A program made the translations under genes and the position numbers. A model generated the notes under the pieces. It saw nothing but the letters and a program-made list of their open reading frames with translations. It searched no databases and was not told the DNA's origin. DNA of 64,000 bases from Bordetella parapertussis (lineage in GTDB: Bacteria; Acidobacteriota; Terriglobia; Bryobacterales; Bryobacteraceae), in NCBI GenBank assembly GCA_943328975.2, contig CALQCC020000011.1, positions 53,470-117,469 on the forward strand, read 5' to 3'. Below are positions 8,441-17,073 of this stretch, piece by piece (position 1 is the stretch's first letter; every line of letters starts with the position of its first letter).

Positions 8441-8755
8441 TTAACGTCGTTCTTCGATATGCTTCAAACGCGCGTCCAGGATCTCTTCCACGCGGTGCAG
8501 CTCAGACCGCCACATGTCGCGGGTGTCGTCGAAACGCTGGTCCACAGCGTTGAAGCGCGAATCCATGTGGTTGCGAAGATCGCCGAGGCGGTCGTTGAGT
8601 GAATCGAAGCGCCGGTTTACGTCGTCCAACCGCCCATTCATGTCGGTCAGGCGGGAATTATTCATCAGTATCCCGACCAGGACCGTGATCATCGTGGGGA
8701 CCGAAGAGAGCGCAATGGCAAGTTGTGTTTCGTTCATGTCCCTAAGTGCCAGCAT
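8441..8755 (-). CDS. Small membrane-anchored coiled-coil protein
   Basis: 104 aa. One N-terminal hydrophobic segment (IALSSVPTMITVLVGILM) is followed by a heptad-rich region with repeating L/F-D-R patterns (GRLDDVNRRFDSLNDRL, MDSRFNAVDQRFDD), ending in a charged helix. Likely a single-pass protein whose coiled coil lies in the periplasm or cytoplasm. The open frame extends upstream to 8830, but that part is read from the inverted-repeat element, so I start at the ATG at 8755; the ATG at 8737 is an alternative. No known function. Confidence 0.6.
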   Translation of the reverse strand: MLALRDMNETQLAIALSSVPTMITVLVGILMNNSRLTDMNGRLDDVNRRFDSLNDRLGDLRNHMDSRFNAVDQRFDDTRDMWRSELHRVEEILDARLKHIEERR

Positions 8756-8791
8756 AGCGCGATTTCTCTCGCATTTCTTGGGAGATCGTGG

Positions 8792-8872
8792 CGTCTGTCC
8801 GCTCGCTGACGCGCGCGGCTCTGTGTCCACAATATCGACACAGAACCGCGACCGTGAGGGAGCGGACAGACG
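8792..8872. repeat. REP/MITE-like imperfect inverted repeat
   Basis: Left arm 8792..8827 and right arm 8837..8872, 36 bases each, pair at 31 of 36 positions around the 9-base spacer CACAATATC. The right arm recurs at 13..45. It lies between two leftward genes, four bases after the stop of the kinase gene at 8877. It may be a non-autonomous mobile repeat or a 3' stem-loop. Confidence 0.8.
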
Positions 8873-8876
8873 GCAC

Positions 8877-11474
8877 CTACTCCTTCGCCCCCTTCGCCGC
8901 CTTCAGCCAATTCGTGATCACGTGGATCTGCGGCGCGGCGGTCTCGGCTTGCACGTTCACCAGGAAGCGCTGGCCGTCCGGGCTCGGCGCGTAGAGCCAG
9001 ACGTTGGCTTGCGATACCGTGGGGAGAGACTTGAACTGGAACAGTTCCACGGGCACTCCGGGGCTGATGCCGCCGCGGCTGTCCGTTTTCATGGGGGCCG
9101 CCATCAACGTGGGGCCGTTCGCGCCATTGGACTCCTTGAACCCCAGGAAGTAAAGTTCAGAGCCGTCTTTCTTCCAGCGTGGCTCAAGCCCTCTGTCGAT
9201 CGAAACTTTGGCGAAGCCCTGCCCCGACGGAAATTGGCGGACATACACGTTACTGTCCGACACATAGGCCAGCCAGCGCCCGTCCGGAGAAAGCTGTGGC
9301 TGCGTCTCCATCGAACCCGTCGCGAGGAACTTCTCCGGCTTGCTCGACCCATCGCCCGGCTTGGACCAATACCAGATGTCCGCCCGCGTCTTCGGATCGT
9401 CCTCCGTGAAGAACAGCGTCCCCGTCGCGGAAAGATCCGCGGGGTACTGCGGGTTGGTGGGCGAAGGCGACAACAGCTCTTCTTTCCCGCCGCCGTTGGC
9501 CGGCTTGCGGTAGATCCCGCGCACTCCGTCAATGGTGGAAGAAAACACGACGTAGCTGCCGTCCGGGGACCAGACTCCTGCGCTTGGATTGGCGTCCGCC
9601 GTGAAACGCACTTCCGAATTGCGAGCCAGATCGTAGAGATGCAGGCCTTCGTCCCTCCGCGTTAGAGTGGCGAACAGACCATCCCTGGAGAGCGCTACGC
9701 CCCGGTGACTGCCGACGGGACCAACATTGCTCAGCCGCTTTCCCGTGCGATCCATCCACGTGGGTTGGTAGCCTGATGCCTGTAGATTGCTGACGTAGAC
9801 AAGGGTTCCGCCTCCAACCCCCGCCGCCAACTGGGGTTGGGTCAAGGCCACCGATCCTTGTGGCGCGACAAGAAACGGATCTCCTACGGTCGTCAGAGTT
9901 CCGGCGTCAAACGCTTGGGCTATGATGTTCGAACCGCGAAGGAACAAGAGGTGACTTGGGTCGCCGCTGTGCGCGGATGGAGTGAACAAGACACTGGAAT
10001 AGTCGTCCAGAACCTTCTTGCCGCTCAATGGGGTCCCACTGGGGTCATCCAAAGACGCAACGTAGACACCCCGGCTGGCAGGATTGCCCCTGATTTGGCC
10101 GACGTAGAGGTAATGAACTCCGTCGGGCAGAAATTCCGGCAGCGCAGCGGTCCGCTGGGGATCGTCCTTCATCACGGGAGTACACGCGCCACCGGAGGCT
10201 GAGACTTTCCGCATCGGGCCGGTATCGCTGGCGAACAGGATGACGCCATCGCTTCGCCACGCCCCGCCGTAACCAAGTCCGGTCTCGCCGCACAGTTCCT
10301 TGGCCGGACCGCCTGAAGCGGACACGGTCTTCAGCTTGCCGTCGGCGAAGAAGCCAATGAAGCGCCCATCGGGAGACCAGAAGGGCGTACGGGCAAGTGG
10401 TGTCGATTCGATCCGCGTCCACTCGGCGGCATCCAGATTGCGGACGGCCAGCACGGTCCCCCCTCCCCCCGCCAGCACGCGGTGGCCGTCGGGCGAGAGA
10501 CTCAGAAATCCGGCTCCGCCCTTTTCCGGTATCGGTAGCGACACGTGCATCACCGCTTGCTCGGGCGGCGTCTCGCGGAAGTGGATGAAGGCCAGCGCGG
10601 CTGCGCCCACGATCGCAACTCCTGCGAGCACGGGCCACAGCAGGCTCGGCTTCGGCGGCGGGGGAGCGACGGCAACGGGCTCGGTTCGGGGAGCCTCGAT
10701 CAGCAACCGCATGTCGCCGATGGATTGCAGGCGTTTGGCCGGGTCCTTCTGCAAACACGCATCGAGCAGGCGGCGGACTTGCATCGGCGCTGCATCGAGG
10801 CTGGGATGCACCTTGACCACGCTCGCCAGTGTGTCCGCGAGGTCTTCGCCTTTGAAGAGGCGCTGCCCGGTGAGGATTTCGTAGAAGACTACGCCGAAGG
10901 CCCAGATGTCGGCGCGCTCGTCCACGGGTTTGCCGCGCGCTTGCTCCGGCGACATGTAGGCAGCCGTTCCCAGAATCGTGCCCGCCTGCGTCATCCCCAT
11001 ACTGAGCGTGGGAGAATCTTCGCTGATCGCCGTGGGGATGTTGCCGAACTTCGCCAAGCCGAAGTCGAGCACCTTGACCTTGCCCTCCGGCGTGATCTTG
11101 ATGTTGGCGGGCTTGAGATCGCGATGGGTGATCTCCTTGCTGTGCGCCTCCTGCAGCGCGTCGGCGATCTGGTTCATGATGGCGAGGGCTTCGTCGAGGT
11201 CCATGGGACCCTTAGGAGCTTCGCCTTCCACCAGCTCCATCACCAGGTAGTTAGGCCCGACGTCGTAGATCTGGCAGATGTTGGGATGGTTCAGCGCTGC
11301 GATGGCTCGGGCCTCGCGGTCGAAGCGTTCGCTGAAGCGCTCTGGCGATACTTTGATGGCGACGTCGCGTTGCAAGCGCGGATCGTGAGCCCGGTAGACT
11401 TCGCCCATGCCCCCTTTGCCCAGCGTGCCGGTAATCTTGTAGGGTCCGAGTTCGGTGCCGATTGCGAGCGTCAT
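8877..11474 (-). CDS. Membrane Ser/Thr protein kinase with TolB/PD40-like propeller
   Basis: 865 aa. Residues about 10-260 are a Hanks-type kinase with intact motifs: [11 protein letters not shown] (19-29), catalytic Lys41 (VAIK), HRDLKPANI with Asp119, and DFG (137-139). After a Pro-rich linker comes one membrane helix (about 279-298). The C-terminal 560 residues contain repeated WSPDG/LSPDG blades typical of TolB/WD40-like PD40 propellers, probably outside the membrane as a sensor or binding module. Paralogue of the gene at 40092. Substrates are not deducible. A TACAAT hexamer lies 10 bases before the ATG. Confidence 0.93.
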   Translation of the reverse strand: MTLAIGTELGPYKITGTLGKGGMGEVYRAHDPRLQRDVAIKVSPERFSERFDREARAIAALNHPNICQIYDVGPNYLVMELVEGEAPKGPMDLDEALAIMNQIADALQEAHSKEITHRDLKPANIKITPEGKVKVLDFGLAKFGNIPTAISEDSPTLSMGMTQAGTILGTAAYMSPEQARGKPVDERADIWAFGVVFYEILTGQRLFKGEDLADTLASVVKVHPSLDAAPMQVRRLLDACLQKDPAKRLQSIGDMRLLIEAPRTEPVAVAPPPPKPSLLWPVLAGVAIVGAAALAFIHFRETPPEQAVMHVSLPIPEKGGAGFLSLSPDGHRVLAGGGGTVLAVRNLDAAEWTRIESTPLARTPFWSPDGRFIGFFADGKLKTVSASGGPAKELCGETGLGYGGAWRSDGVILFASDTGPMRKVSASGGACTPVMKDDPQRTAALPEFLPDGVHYLYVGQIRGNPASRGVYVASLDDPSGTPLSGKKVLDDYSSVLFTPSAHSGDPSHLLFLRGSNIIAQAFDAGTLTTVGDPFLVAPQGSVALTQPQLAAGVGGGTLVYVSNLQASGYQPTWMDRTGKRLSNVGPVGSHRGVALSRDGLFATLTRRDEGLHLYDLARNSEVRFTADANPSAGVWSPDGSYVVFSSTIDGVRGIYRKPANGGGKEELLSPSPTNPQYPADLSATGTLFFTEDDPKTRADIWYWSKPGDGSSKPEKFLATGSMETQPQLSPDGRWLAYVSDSNVYVRQFPSGQGFAKVSIDRGLEPRWKKDGSELYFLGFKESNGANGPTLMAAPMKTDSRGGISPGVPVELFQFKSLPTVSQANVWLYAPSPDGQRFLVNVQAETAAPQIHVITNWLKAAKGAKE

Positions 11475-11484
11475 GGCTCCCGCT

Positions 11485-11490
11485 ATTGTA
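11485..11490 (-). promoter_or_regulatory. Candidate -10 element of the kinase gene
   Basis: TACAAT on the minus strand, 10 bases upstream of the ATG at 11474. The same hexamer lies 9 bases before the paralogous kinase gene at 42746. No convincing -35 is seen. Confidence 0.35.
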
Positions 11491-11559
11491 CGCGAGTGGT
11501 CGAGGTGAAGCAGGACCCGTAATGCGCCGCCTGGCTGGTCGAGGTCAGACTAATCGGGG

Positions 11560-11582
11560 ATTAGGGTGTCAGACACCCTAAT
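11560..11582. repeat. Perfect 23-base palindrome at a gene end
   Basis: Two 11-base arms, ATTAGGGTGTC and GACACCCTAAT, flank a single central A. It lies directly after the stop codon of the transglycosylase gene. It could be a REP-type repeat, a regulator site or part of a 3' hairpin. As a hairpin it would need to open at least two central pairs. Confidence 0.6.
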
Positions 11583-12236
11583 TCAGTCGCCCAGGGCTTG
11601 CTGGTAGGCGCCGATCACTTTGTTCACGTAGCGGCGGGTTTCATCGTACGGAGGCATACCTTGGTAGCGTGCGACCGCTCCCGATCCCGCGTTGTAGGCC
11701 GAAAGCGCTTTCACCACGTCGCCGTCGTACTTGAGCAGCAGGTCGCGCAGCAGACGGGCACCCGCGTCGATATTCTGGCGCATATCGTTCGGATCGGCAC
11801 CGAGGGACTTCGCCGTGGCTGGCATAAGTTGCATCACACCGATGGCTCCCTTAGGCGAGAGTGCGTTGGGTCGCAGCGCGGATTCCACCCTGGCCACGCT
11901 GGCCACAAATTCAGGCGGGATTCCGGCACGCAGGGCAGCTTCGCGGATGAGATCCAGTGGGTCGTTAGAAACGGCAACCGGTTTCGGGCTAGCGACCGCA
12001 GCCACAGGCGCAGGAGCCTCAACCGCCTTAGGCGCGTCTTCAATCGGCTCGAAATCGACGATGGCAGCGGAGGGAACCTCTGAGACACCGGAACCGTGGA
12101 AAAGGCGGGTAACGTTGCCGGACCGCTCATGCCGGTCGGCGTGGATGCGGGCTCCGCTGGCGAACACCGCAAATTCCCCCGCTGTGAGCGGTAACGTCGC
12201 GGCAAAAGCCAACAGCAGGAATGAACGCAATAGCAT
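11583..12236 (-). CDS. Lytic transglycosylase (SLT domain)
   Basis: 217 aa. Signal peptide (LLLAFAATLPLTAGE), a variable region with an Ala/Pro/Val-rich linker, and a C-terminal SLT/goose-lysozyme-like domain (about 93-217). Family motifs are clear: catalytic Glu118 in ARVESALRPNA, then GAIGVMQLMPATA, NIDAGARLLRDLL and LSAYNAGSGAV. Such enzymes cleave the MurNAc-GlcNAc bond in peptidoglycan, releasing anhydro-muropeptides. I use the ATG at 12236; a TTG two codons earlier is possible. The perfect palindrome starts at its stop. Confidence 0.9.
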   Translation of the reverse strand: MLLRSFLLLAFAATLPLTAGEFAVFASGARIHADRHERSGNVTRLFHGSGVSEVPSAAIVDFEPIEDAPKAVEAPAPVAAVASPKPVAVSNDPLDLIREAALRAGIPPEFVASVARVESALRPNALSPKGAIGVMQLMPATAKSLGADPNDMRQNIDAGARLLRDLLLKYDGDVVKALSAYNAGSGAVARYQGMPPYDETRRYVNKVIGAYQQALGD

Positions 12237-12281
12237 CTGCAAGACCTGACGTTCCCTTCTACCCTACCGTGCAGGGCGGAT

Positions 12282-13343
12282 TTAGCGACCGTAAACCGGG
12301 GCCAGGGCGATCATGCCCATCCCGGCCAGCATCATCACGAACATGGCACCCATCATCGCGTGGACCTTGGTAGGCGCTTCCGGCAGGTCGCGATAGAGCA
12401 CCAAACCGAAAGCCGCCGTCAACAACGGAGCGGAGTGGTTCAATAGGTAGGCCACCAAAGGACTGGGCAGAATCGCTGCGGGAAGACCCACCGTGACCAG
12501 GCCACCCAAAAGACCCGCGGTCCAAACGATTCCGGCCAAAACTCCGTTGATATGCTGGCCCTTTTCGAGTTTAAAGTATTGGCGAACCGTAAGCGGTTTG
12601 CCGCGTACAGGAAAATTCAGGAAGAAGGGGACAAAGATAATGCTGGAACCGAAAACGCCGGCGGCCAGGAACAAGACCGCTCCATAAGGAGATACGCCAT
12701 TGTCACCCTCGGTGGCCTGTCGCATAGCGGGAAAGAACAGACTGAACGCGAGCCCGGCAATCACGGCTAACACCATCCCCTTGATGCCGGTTTCGTCCTT
12801 AGGAATAGTGGCCTTCGCCCGCGGATCGGCGCTCAGCGCCTTGATCGCCCTGTGCGCGGCGTCGACCAGATACCACCGATAAGCGATATAGGCCAGAATC
12901 GCCGCCACCACAACCACTACAGCCCCAGCCGCGGCAAGCATGGGATTCACGCCCGGCCGGAAGGCCAAGTCCCATATGCTCCCAATCGCCCAGGCAAAAC
13001 CAAAGGCCACAGGGAAGGCCATGGACATCCGTGAGACAGACGTCGCTGCCAACAACATCATGTTCGCCAGATTGAAAATGATGCCGCTGCCGAAGGCCCA
13101 AGCCATTTGTCGGCGACCAGCCAGCAGGAAATTATCCTGGAAGGTCAAGTCCTTGTTATCGAACATTCCCAACGTAAAGGCGGCCACAACGCTGGCCAGA
13201 ACTACGCCCCAGGTAAAGTCGTACGCCAGGAATTCAAAACGATTTCGTTTCGTGGCCTTGTAGAAACAGGCCCACGAGCCCCACCCGATCAATGCGATAA
13301 GGAGCGCCACCAGAACGGCGGTTGCGGTATTTGGCAGCAGCAT
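12282..13343 (-). CDS. DMT-superfamily permease (ureide-permease-like)
   Basis: 353-aa polytopic membrane protein with about ten helices in two halves separated by a charged cytoplasmic loop (about 165-190). The first helix is followed by FLAYDFTWG, and the halves have similar helix patterns, as in drug/metabolite transporters such as RhaT and plant ureide permeases. Substrate unknown; ureide permease is the family it most resembles from memory. It starts 6 bases after the nuoI stop on the same strand, so the two are likely cotranscribed, though no functional link is obvious. Confidence 0.65.
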   Translation of the reverse strand: MLLPNTATAVLVALLIALIGWGSWACFYKATKRNRFEFLAYDFTWGVVLASVVAAFTLGMFDNKDLTFQDNFLLAGRRQMAWAFGSGIIFNLANMMLLAATSVSRMSMAFPVAFGFAWAIGSIWDLAFRPGVNPMLAAAGAVVVVVAAILAYIAYRWYLVDAAHRAIKALSADPRAKATIPKDETGIKGMVLAVIAGLAFSLFFPAMRQATEGDNGVSPYGAVLFLAAGVFGSSIIFVPFFLNFPVRGKPLTVRQYFKLEKGQHINGVLAGIVWTAGLLGGLVTVGLPAAILPSPLVAYLLNHSAPLLTAAFGLVLYRDLPEAPTKVHAMMGAMFVMMLAGMGMIALAPVYGR

Positions 13344-13349
13344 CGATTT

Positions 13350-13856
13350 TTAGTGGCCGTCTCCGGCCGTTTCCGTGGACGCCTTCAACGGGTAGTGAGC
13401 GCCGGTTGGGATCTGCACCAGCATTTGTTCCTTGCGATAAATCAGCGTGGAGGTGTTGTAGCTGGCGATCTCAAACTTGTGGCCGTGCGTGATGGCATCG
13501 GTGGGGCAAGCCTCCACGCAGAAACCGCAGAAGATGCAGCGGTTGTAATCGATGTTGTACACCTGCGCGAAACGTTCGCCACCGCTGATGCGGAGCTGGT
13601 CCGTGTTCTCAGCCGCTTCGATGTAGATGCACTCAGCCGGACAAGCGGCGGCGCATAGGAAGCACGCGACGCACTTCTCCAGGCCATTTTCGTCGCGCTG
13701 CAACTCGTGCACGCCGCGGAAGCGCTCTTGGAACTTCGCCGGAGCTTCAGGGTAGTCCTCAGTGAGGGTGGGCTTCAGCATCTCCTTAAAGGTGATGCCC
13801 ATGCCTTTGGCGATGGCCGCTGCCCCGCTCAGAACTTCGGAAATCGGATTTGGCAT
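13350..13856 (-). CDS. nuoI: NADH-quinone oxidoreductase subunit I
   Basis: 168 aa, a usual length for NuoI, which carries the N6a and N6b clusters of complex I. Both ferredoxin-type 4Fe-4S motifs are intact: CVACFLCAAACP (C62-C72) and CIFCGFCVEACP (C107-C117). The open frame extends upstream to 14039, but the ATG at 13856 matches the family's beginning and has AAGAAG a few bases upstream. No other nuo gene is next to it, so complex I genes are split in this genome or this is an extra copy. Confidence 0.93.
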   Translation of the reverse strand: MPNPISEVLSGAAAIAKGMGITFKEMLKPTLTEDYPEAPAKFQERFRGVHELQRDENGLEKCVACFLCAAACPAECIYIEAAENTDQLRISGGERFAQVYNIDYNRCIFCGFCVEACPTDAITHGHKFEIASYNTSTLIYRKEQMLVQIPTGAHYPLKASTETAGDGH

Positions 13857-14037
13857 ATTTCTTCTTAAGAGTATCGCATGGGTCGGGGACGAAGTGCGCC
13901 GGTTTTGGGCACATCGGGGGACTAAGGCGTCACCTGGGCTTTTACACCCAAGTCTCCGGTCACCTTGACCATCTTTACTGCTGAAGCTGCCAAAATCGAC
14001 GACAAATCCTGGCGCGGTAATTGCAACGGCAAGAACC

Positions 14038-17016
14038 ATGCGACTTTACGCTACAGGTGGTTCTTTATTACGCGCCCTACTTCTATGTTTGGCGACCGCA
14101 TGTTCTCTCCCTGCGGCAGTACCGGTCATCTTCGATGGCGGCGTGGTGAATACGGCCGATTATTCTTCCGCGCTCTCCCCCGGCATTCTATTCTCGATCT
14201 TCGGTTCTGACCTCGCCCCGGCTTACGAAAAGGCGACAGCGTTTCCCCTGCCCTCCGCCCTCCAGGGCGTGTCCGTTGACGTCATTGACGGAAGCCGAAC
14301 CTTCAAAGCTCCCCTTTTCTTTGTCTCCTCCGGACAGGTAAACGCGTTGATGCCTTACGAGGTCACATCAACCTCGGTCCAAGTGCGCCTGAACACGGCA
14401 GGTGGCTCCACTCGTCTGCATCGCCTCTCCCTGACCTCGCGCACCCCGCGACTGTTGAGCACCACGATGACCGGCAATGGCGATGCAATCCTGGTTCATG
14501 CCGACTTCAATCTGGTGACGCTCAATAACCCGGCTCGCGCTGGGGAAGTGGTGGTTTTGTTCCTCACGGGGCTAGGCGCCGTGTCGCCCGCAGTCGCCTC
14601 CGGGCAGATGGCCAACGACGGCAGCCCCGGCAAACCGCTGAACCAAGTGACGGTGCCGGTCACCGTGAGCGTGAACCAGACCCCTGGCACCGTCTACTTC
14701 GCTGGACTCGCACCCGGCTTCGCGGGCCTCTATCAAGTCAACTTCAAGGTTCCTGAAACGGTCGCGCCAGGGGTGCTGGATATCAGTGTCGCCATAGGCA
14801 CGGAAGCTTCGCAGCCGACGGTCCGCTTTGCCGTCGCCCCTGCGACTGAGATGCTGGCCTCCACCACGATCCTTTCGTCCGGCGGCGCACTGCGCGGTGC
14901 CGGAGCAAGCTTAACCGTTCCCTCGGGCGCCTTCTCCTCCTCCGCCGACGTATCGCTGCTGCGCGCAACCACGGGCATTCTACCGGCGTCCCAACGAATT
15001 ACCGATGTCTATGAAATTGCCGGACTGCCCGCCACTACTTCGGCCTCGATGACGGTGACTCTTCCGCTCACCGAAGCACCCCCTTCCGGCCGCGCACTCT
15101 ATGTTCTGCTTCAGGAATTGGGAGGCGGAGAAATCATGCTGCCCGCCCAGGCCCAGGGCAGTAATCTCGTCGTCACTCTTCCGCCACGCGCCGGGGTTCC
15201 CCTGGCCGCGGGCGTTCCCTCGTCCCGCTCCGCCGCAGAGCGCCGAGCCGTTGACTCGTTCAGCAGCAACCCAATCCTGTTGCACGGCACAGACCCTACC
15301 GAATGGTGGCCGTCCGATAGCACTCACTTCCGCATGTTTTATCGCAACGACAGCACCACCAAAACCGCCGACGCGCTGCTGCAATTCCTGGAATCAAACG
15401 CGATCCCATTCTTGACCAATGAGATGCGCCTGAAGGGACTCAGCGCGAACTACGAGATTCACCTCCGGCCGGACATGCCCGGAGAACTGCTGTGCGGGGG
15501 CACGGTGAGCTACGTGTCGTGGAACAACACGACGGTGCTAGTTCTTCGCGAACCGCCGAATTACCCTGTCGACAGCCTCCCCACTCTGAAGGTGAAGGCG
15601 GCACACTTGCTGGCCCATGCTCTTCAGAATCCGAAACCCCGGGGTAAAGAAGGCACACGTTGGGTCTGGTTCGATGAGGCTGTAGCCGCCGCCGCAGAGG
15701 ACCACTTGAACGTCGGACCGGACGCAACGTCCCCACAATATTTCGTCGGCTGGTTTTATGCGTATAACGGCCTGGAATTCTGGAATACCACGGAAGACGA
15801 ATTCGCCTTGCGCGTTCATGGCTACGGTGCGCGGCGCTTTCTGAAGTCTCTGGCCAACTCCTATTCAGGCGGCTGGAACTTCGTCGGGTTGACCTATACA
15901 ACGGGAGAGTTCCTGGGGAAGGCTACAAATCTGCCGTCGCAAGCACTACGCGCGCTGGTCCCGGGCATAGATATCGGCCCCCGCTGGCAAGCCTACCTGG
16001 AAGCCGAGAATACCACCGCCACAGCCCTTTCCGAGCACGCCCTACCGGGTGGTCCCATCCCGTTCAATACTTCTAGGATGCAAACGCTGGACGGCACCGA
16101 TGCGGCAACGATCACTGCATCATGGAAGTCATCGGATCTATCGGAGTCGCTGTTCCCGGTCACGATTCTGAACACGCCGCCGCTGAAAGCCGATCTCACG
16201 CTGAGCATTTCGTTTTCGGGCACCACCGACACCATCGCGCGTTACCTTCGCGTTCGCGGAAAGCAGGTGACTGTACTGGGACAAGGCGCCACCTTTGGAC
16301 CGGTAGACGCCCGCGCATACTTGGAAGCGGACGATCAACTCTGGATCGTAGTGATGAACCGCCACGCGGTGGCACCATTCACGACGCCTGCGGCAGTCAG
16401 TGTCACAGTGCAACTCAAAGCCCCGGTGGCGCCCCCGCCGTTGCCCTCCATCCTTGACTGGCTGAAGACAACTCGAACCGTTGAGGTCCGTTTAACCGGC
16501 GCCATAGGAATCTGCAAGAGCACCACCACCGGCCTTGAGATGCAGTGCATCAGTTCGATGCGCTTTGTGAACGCCGACGCGGGCGGGACCGCGCAGATCA
16601 AGCCCATCCAGTGGAATGGCCGTAACTTCAGCTACTCCGGCACCATCAGTTACCCCGGCTCACTGGACGAAATACACGAGATCTCCGGCAGCGGCGTCAT
16701 GTCAGCCGACGGCCGCACGATGGAGTCCGGGACGTTCATCGACAAATCCATCGGATTCCAAGGGCGCGTCGTCGTGCTGGACGAATTACAGTTCGGTTCC
16801 GGACTGCCCTACGTCAATCTGTACGGTTCCGAGCCGAGGGCCGACGATACCTCCTACCCGTATAAAATCTCGGGCCCAAATGACGTCGCCAAGATCGTCG
16901 GCATCCTGCGGCACACCGAAACCACGGACGGTAAGAACTTCTGGCCAACCATCAGCCTTACCTACGGCAGCACCGCCGAACTCACAGTCACGTTCCAGCG
17001 GCCTTTTCCCTTTTAG
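14038..17016 (+). CDS. Large secreted TIGR03437 protein with degenerate gluzincin-like region
   Basis: 992 aa. Signal peptide (residues about 1-27), then residues 28-265 match the TIGR03437 domain (SPGILFSIFGSDLAP, FFVSSGQVNALMPYE, LFLTGLGAV, GLYQVNFKVP), a domain usually found at the C-terminus of Solibacter proteins but here at the N-terminus. Residues about 430-650 resemble a peptidase-MA/gluzincin fold: H523-L-L-A-H527, then WVWFDEAVA with Glu547. The catalytic Glu of HExxH is Leu, so zinc could bind but hydrolysis is unlikely. The rest is beta-rich. Divergent from nuoI. Confidence 0.8.
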   Translation: MRLYATGGSLLRALLLCLATACSLPAAVPVIFDGGVVNTADYSSALSPGILFSIFGSDLAPAYEKATAFPLPSALQGVSVDVIDGSRTFKAPLFFVSSGQVNALMPYEVTSTSVQVRLNTAGGSTRLHRLSLTSRTPRLLSTTMTGNGDAILVHADFNLVTLNNPARAGEVVVLFLTGLGAVSPAVASGQMANDGSPGKPLNQVTVPVTVSVNQTPGTVYFAGLAPGFAGLYQVNFKVPETVAPGVLDISVAIGTEASQPTVRFAVAPATEMLASTTILSSGGALRGAGASLTVPSGAFSSSADVSLLRATTGILPASQRITDVYEIAGLPATTSASMTVTLPLTEAPPSGRALYVLLQELGGGEIMLPAQAQGSNLVVTLPPRAGVPLAAGVPSSRSAAERRAVDSFSSNPILLHGTDPTEWWPSDSTHFRMFYRNDSTTKTADALLQFLESNAIPFLTNEMRLKGLSANYEIHLRPDMPGELLCGGTVSYVSWNNTTVLVLREPPNYPVDSLPTLKVKAAHLLAHALQNPKPRGKEGTRWVWFDEAVAAAAEDHLNVGPDATSPQYFVGWFYAYNGLEFWNTTEDEFALRVHGYGARRFLKSLANSYSGGWNFVGLTYTTGEFLGKATNLPSQALRALVPGIDIGPRWQAYLEAENTTATALSEHALPGGPIPFNTSRMQTLDGTDAATITASWKSSDLSESLFPVTILNTPPLKADLTLSISFSGTTDTIARYLRVRGKQVTVLGQGATFGPVDARAYLEADDQLWIVVMNRHAVAPFTTPAAVSVTVQLKAPVAPPPLPSILDWLKTTRTVEVRLTGAIGICKSTTTGLEMQCISSMRFVNADAGGTAQIKPIQWNGRNFSYSGTISYPGSLDEIHEISGSGVMSADGRTMESGTFIDKSIGFQGRVVVLDELQFGSGLPYVNLYGSEPRADDTSYPYKISGPNDVAKIVGILRHTETTDGKNFWPTISLTYGSTAELTVTFQRPFPF

Positions 17017-17073
17017 CTTTGGTTTGCATCCGGGCAACCCGTTAGCCCTGCGTGTGGTCCAATAAGAGCTTTG

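Noticed and set aside
8756..8830. N-terminal extension of the coiled-coil gene
   Set aside because: The extra residues are read from the inverted-repeat element, so a downstream ATG is more credible.
13857..14037. Upstream extension of nuoI to 14039
   Set aside because: The extra 61 residues do not fit NuoI and the ATG at 13856 starts the normal family sequence; the region is probably the divergent promoter region.
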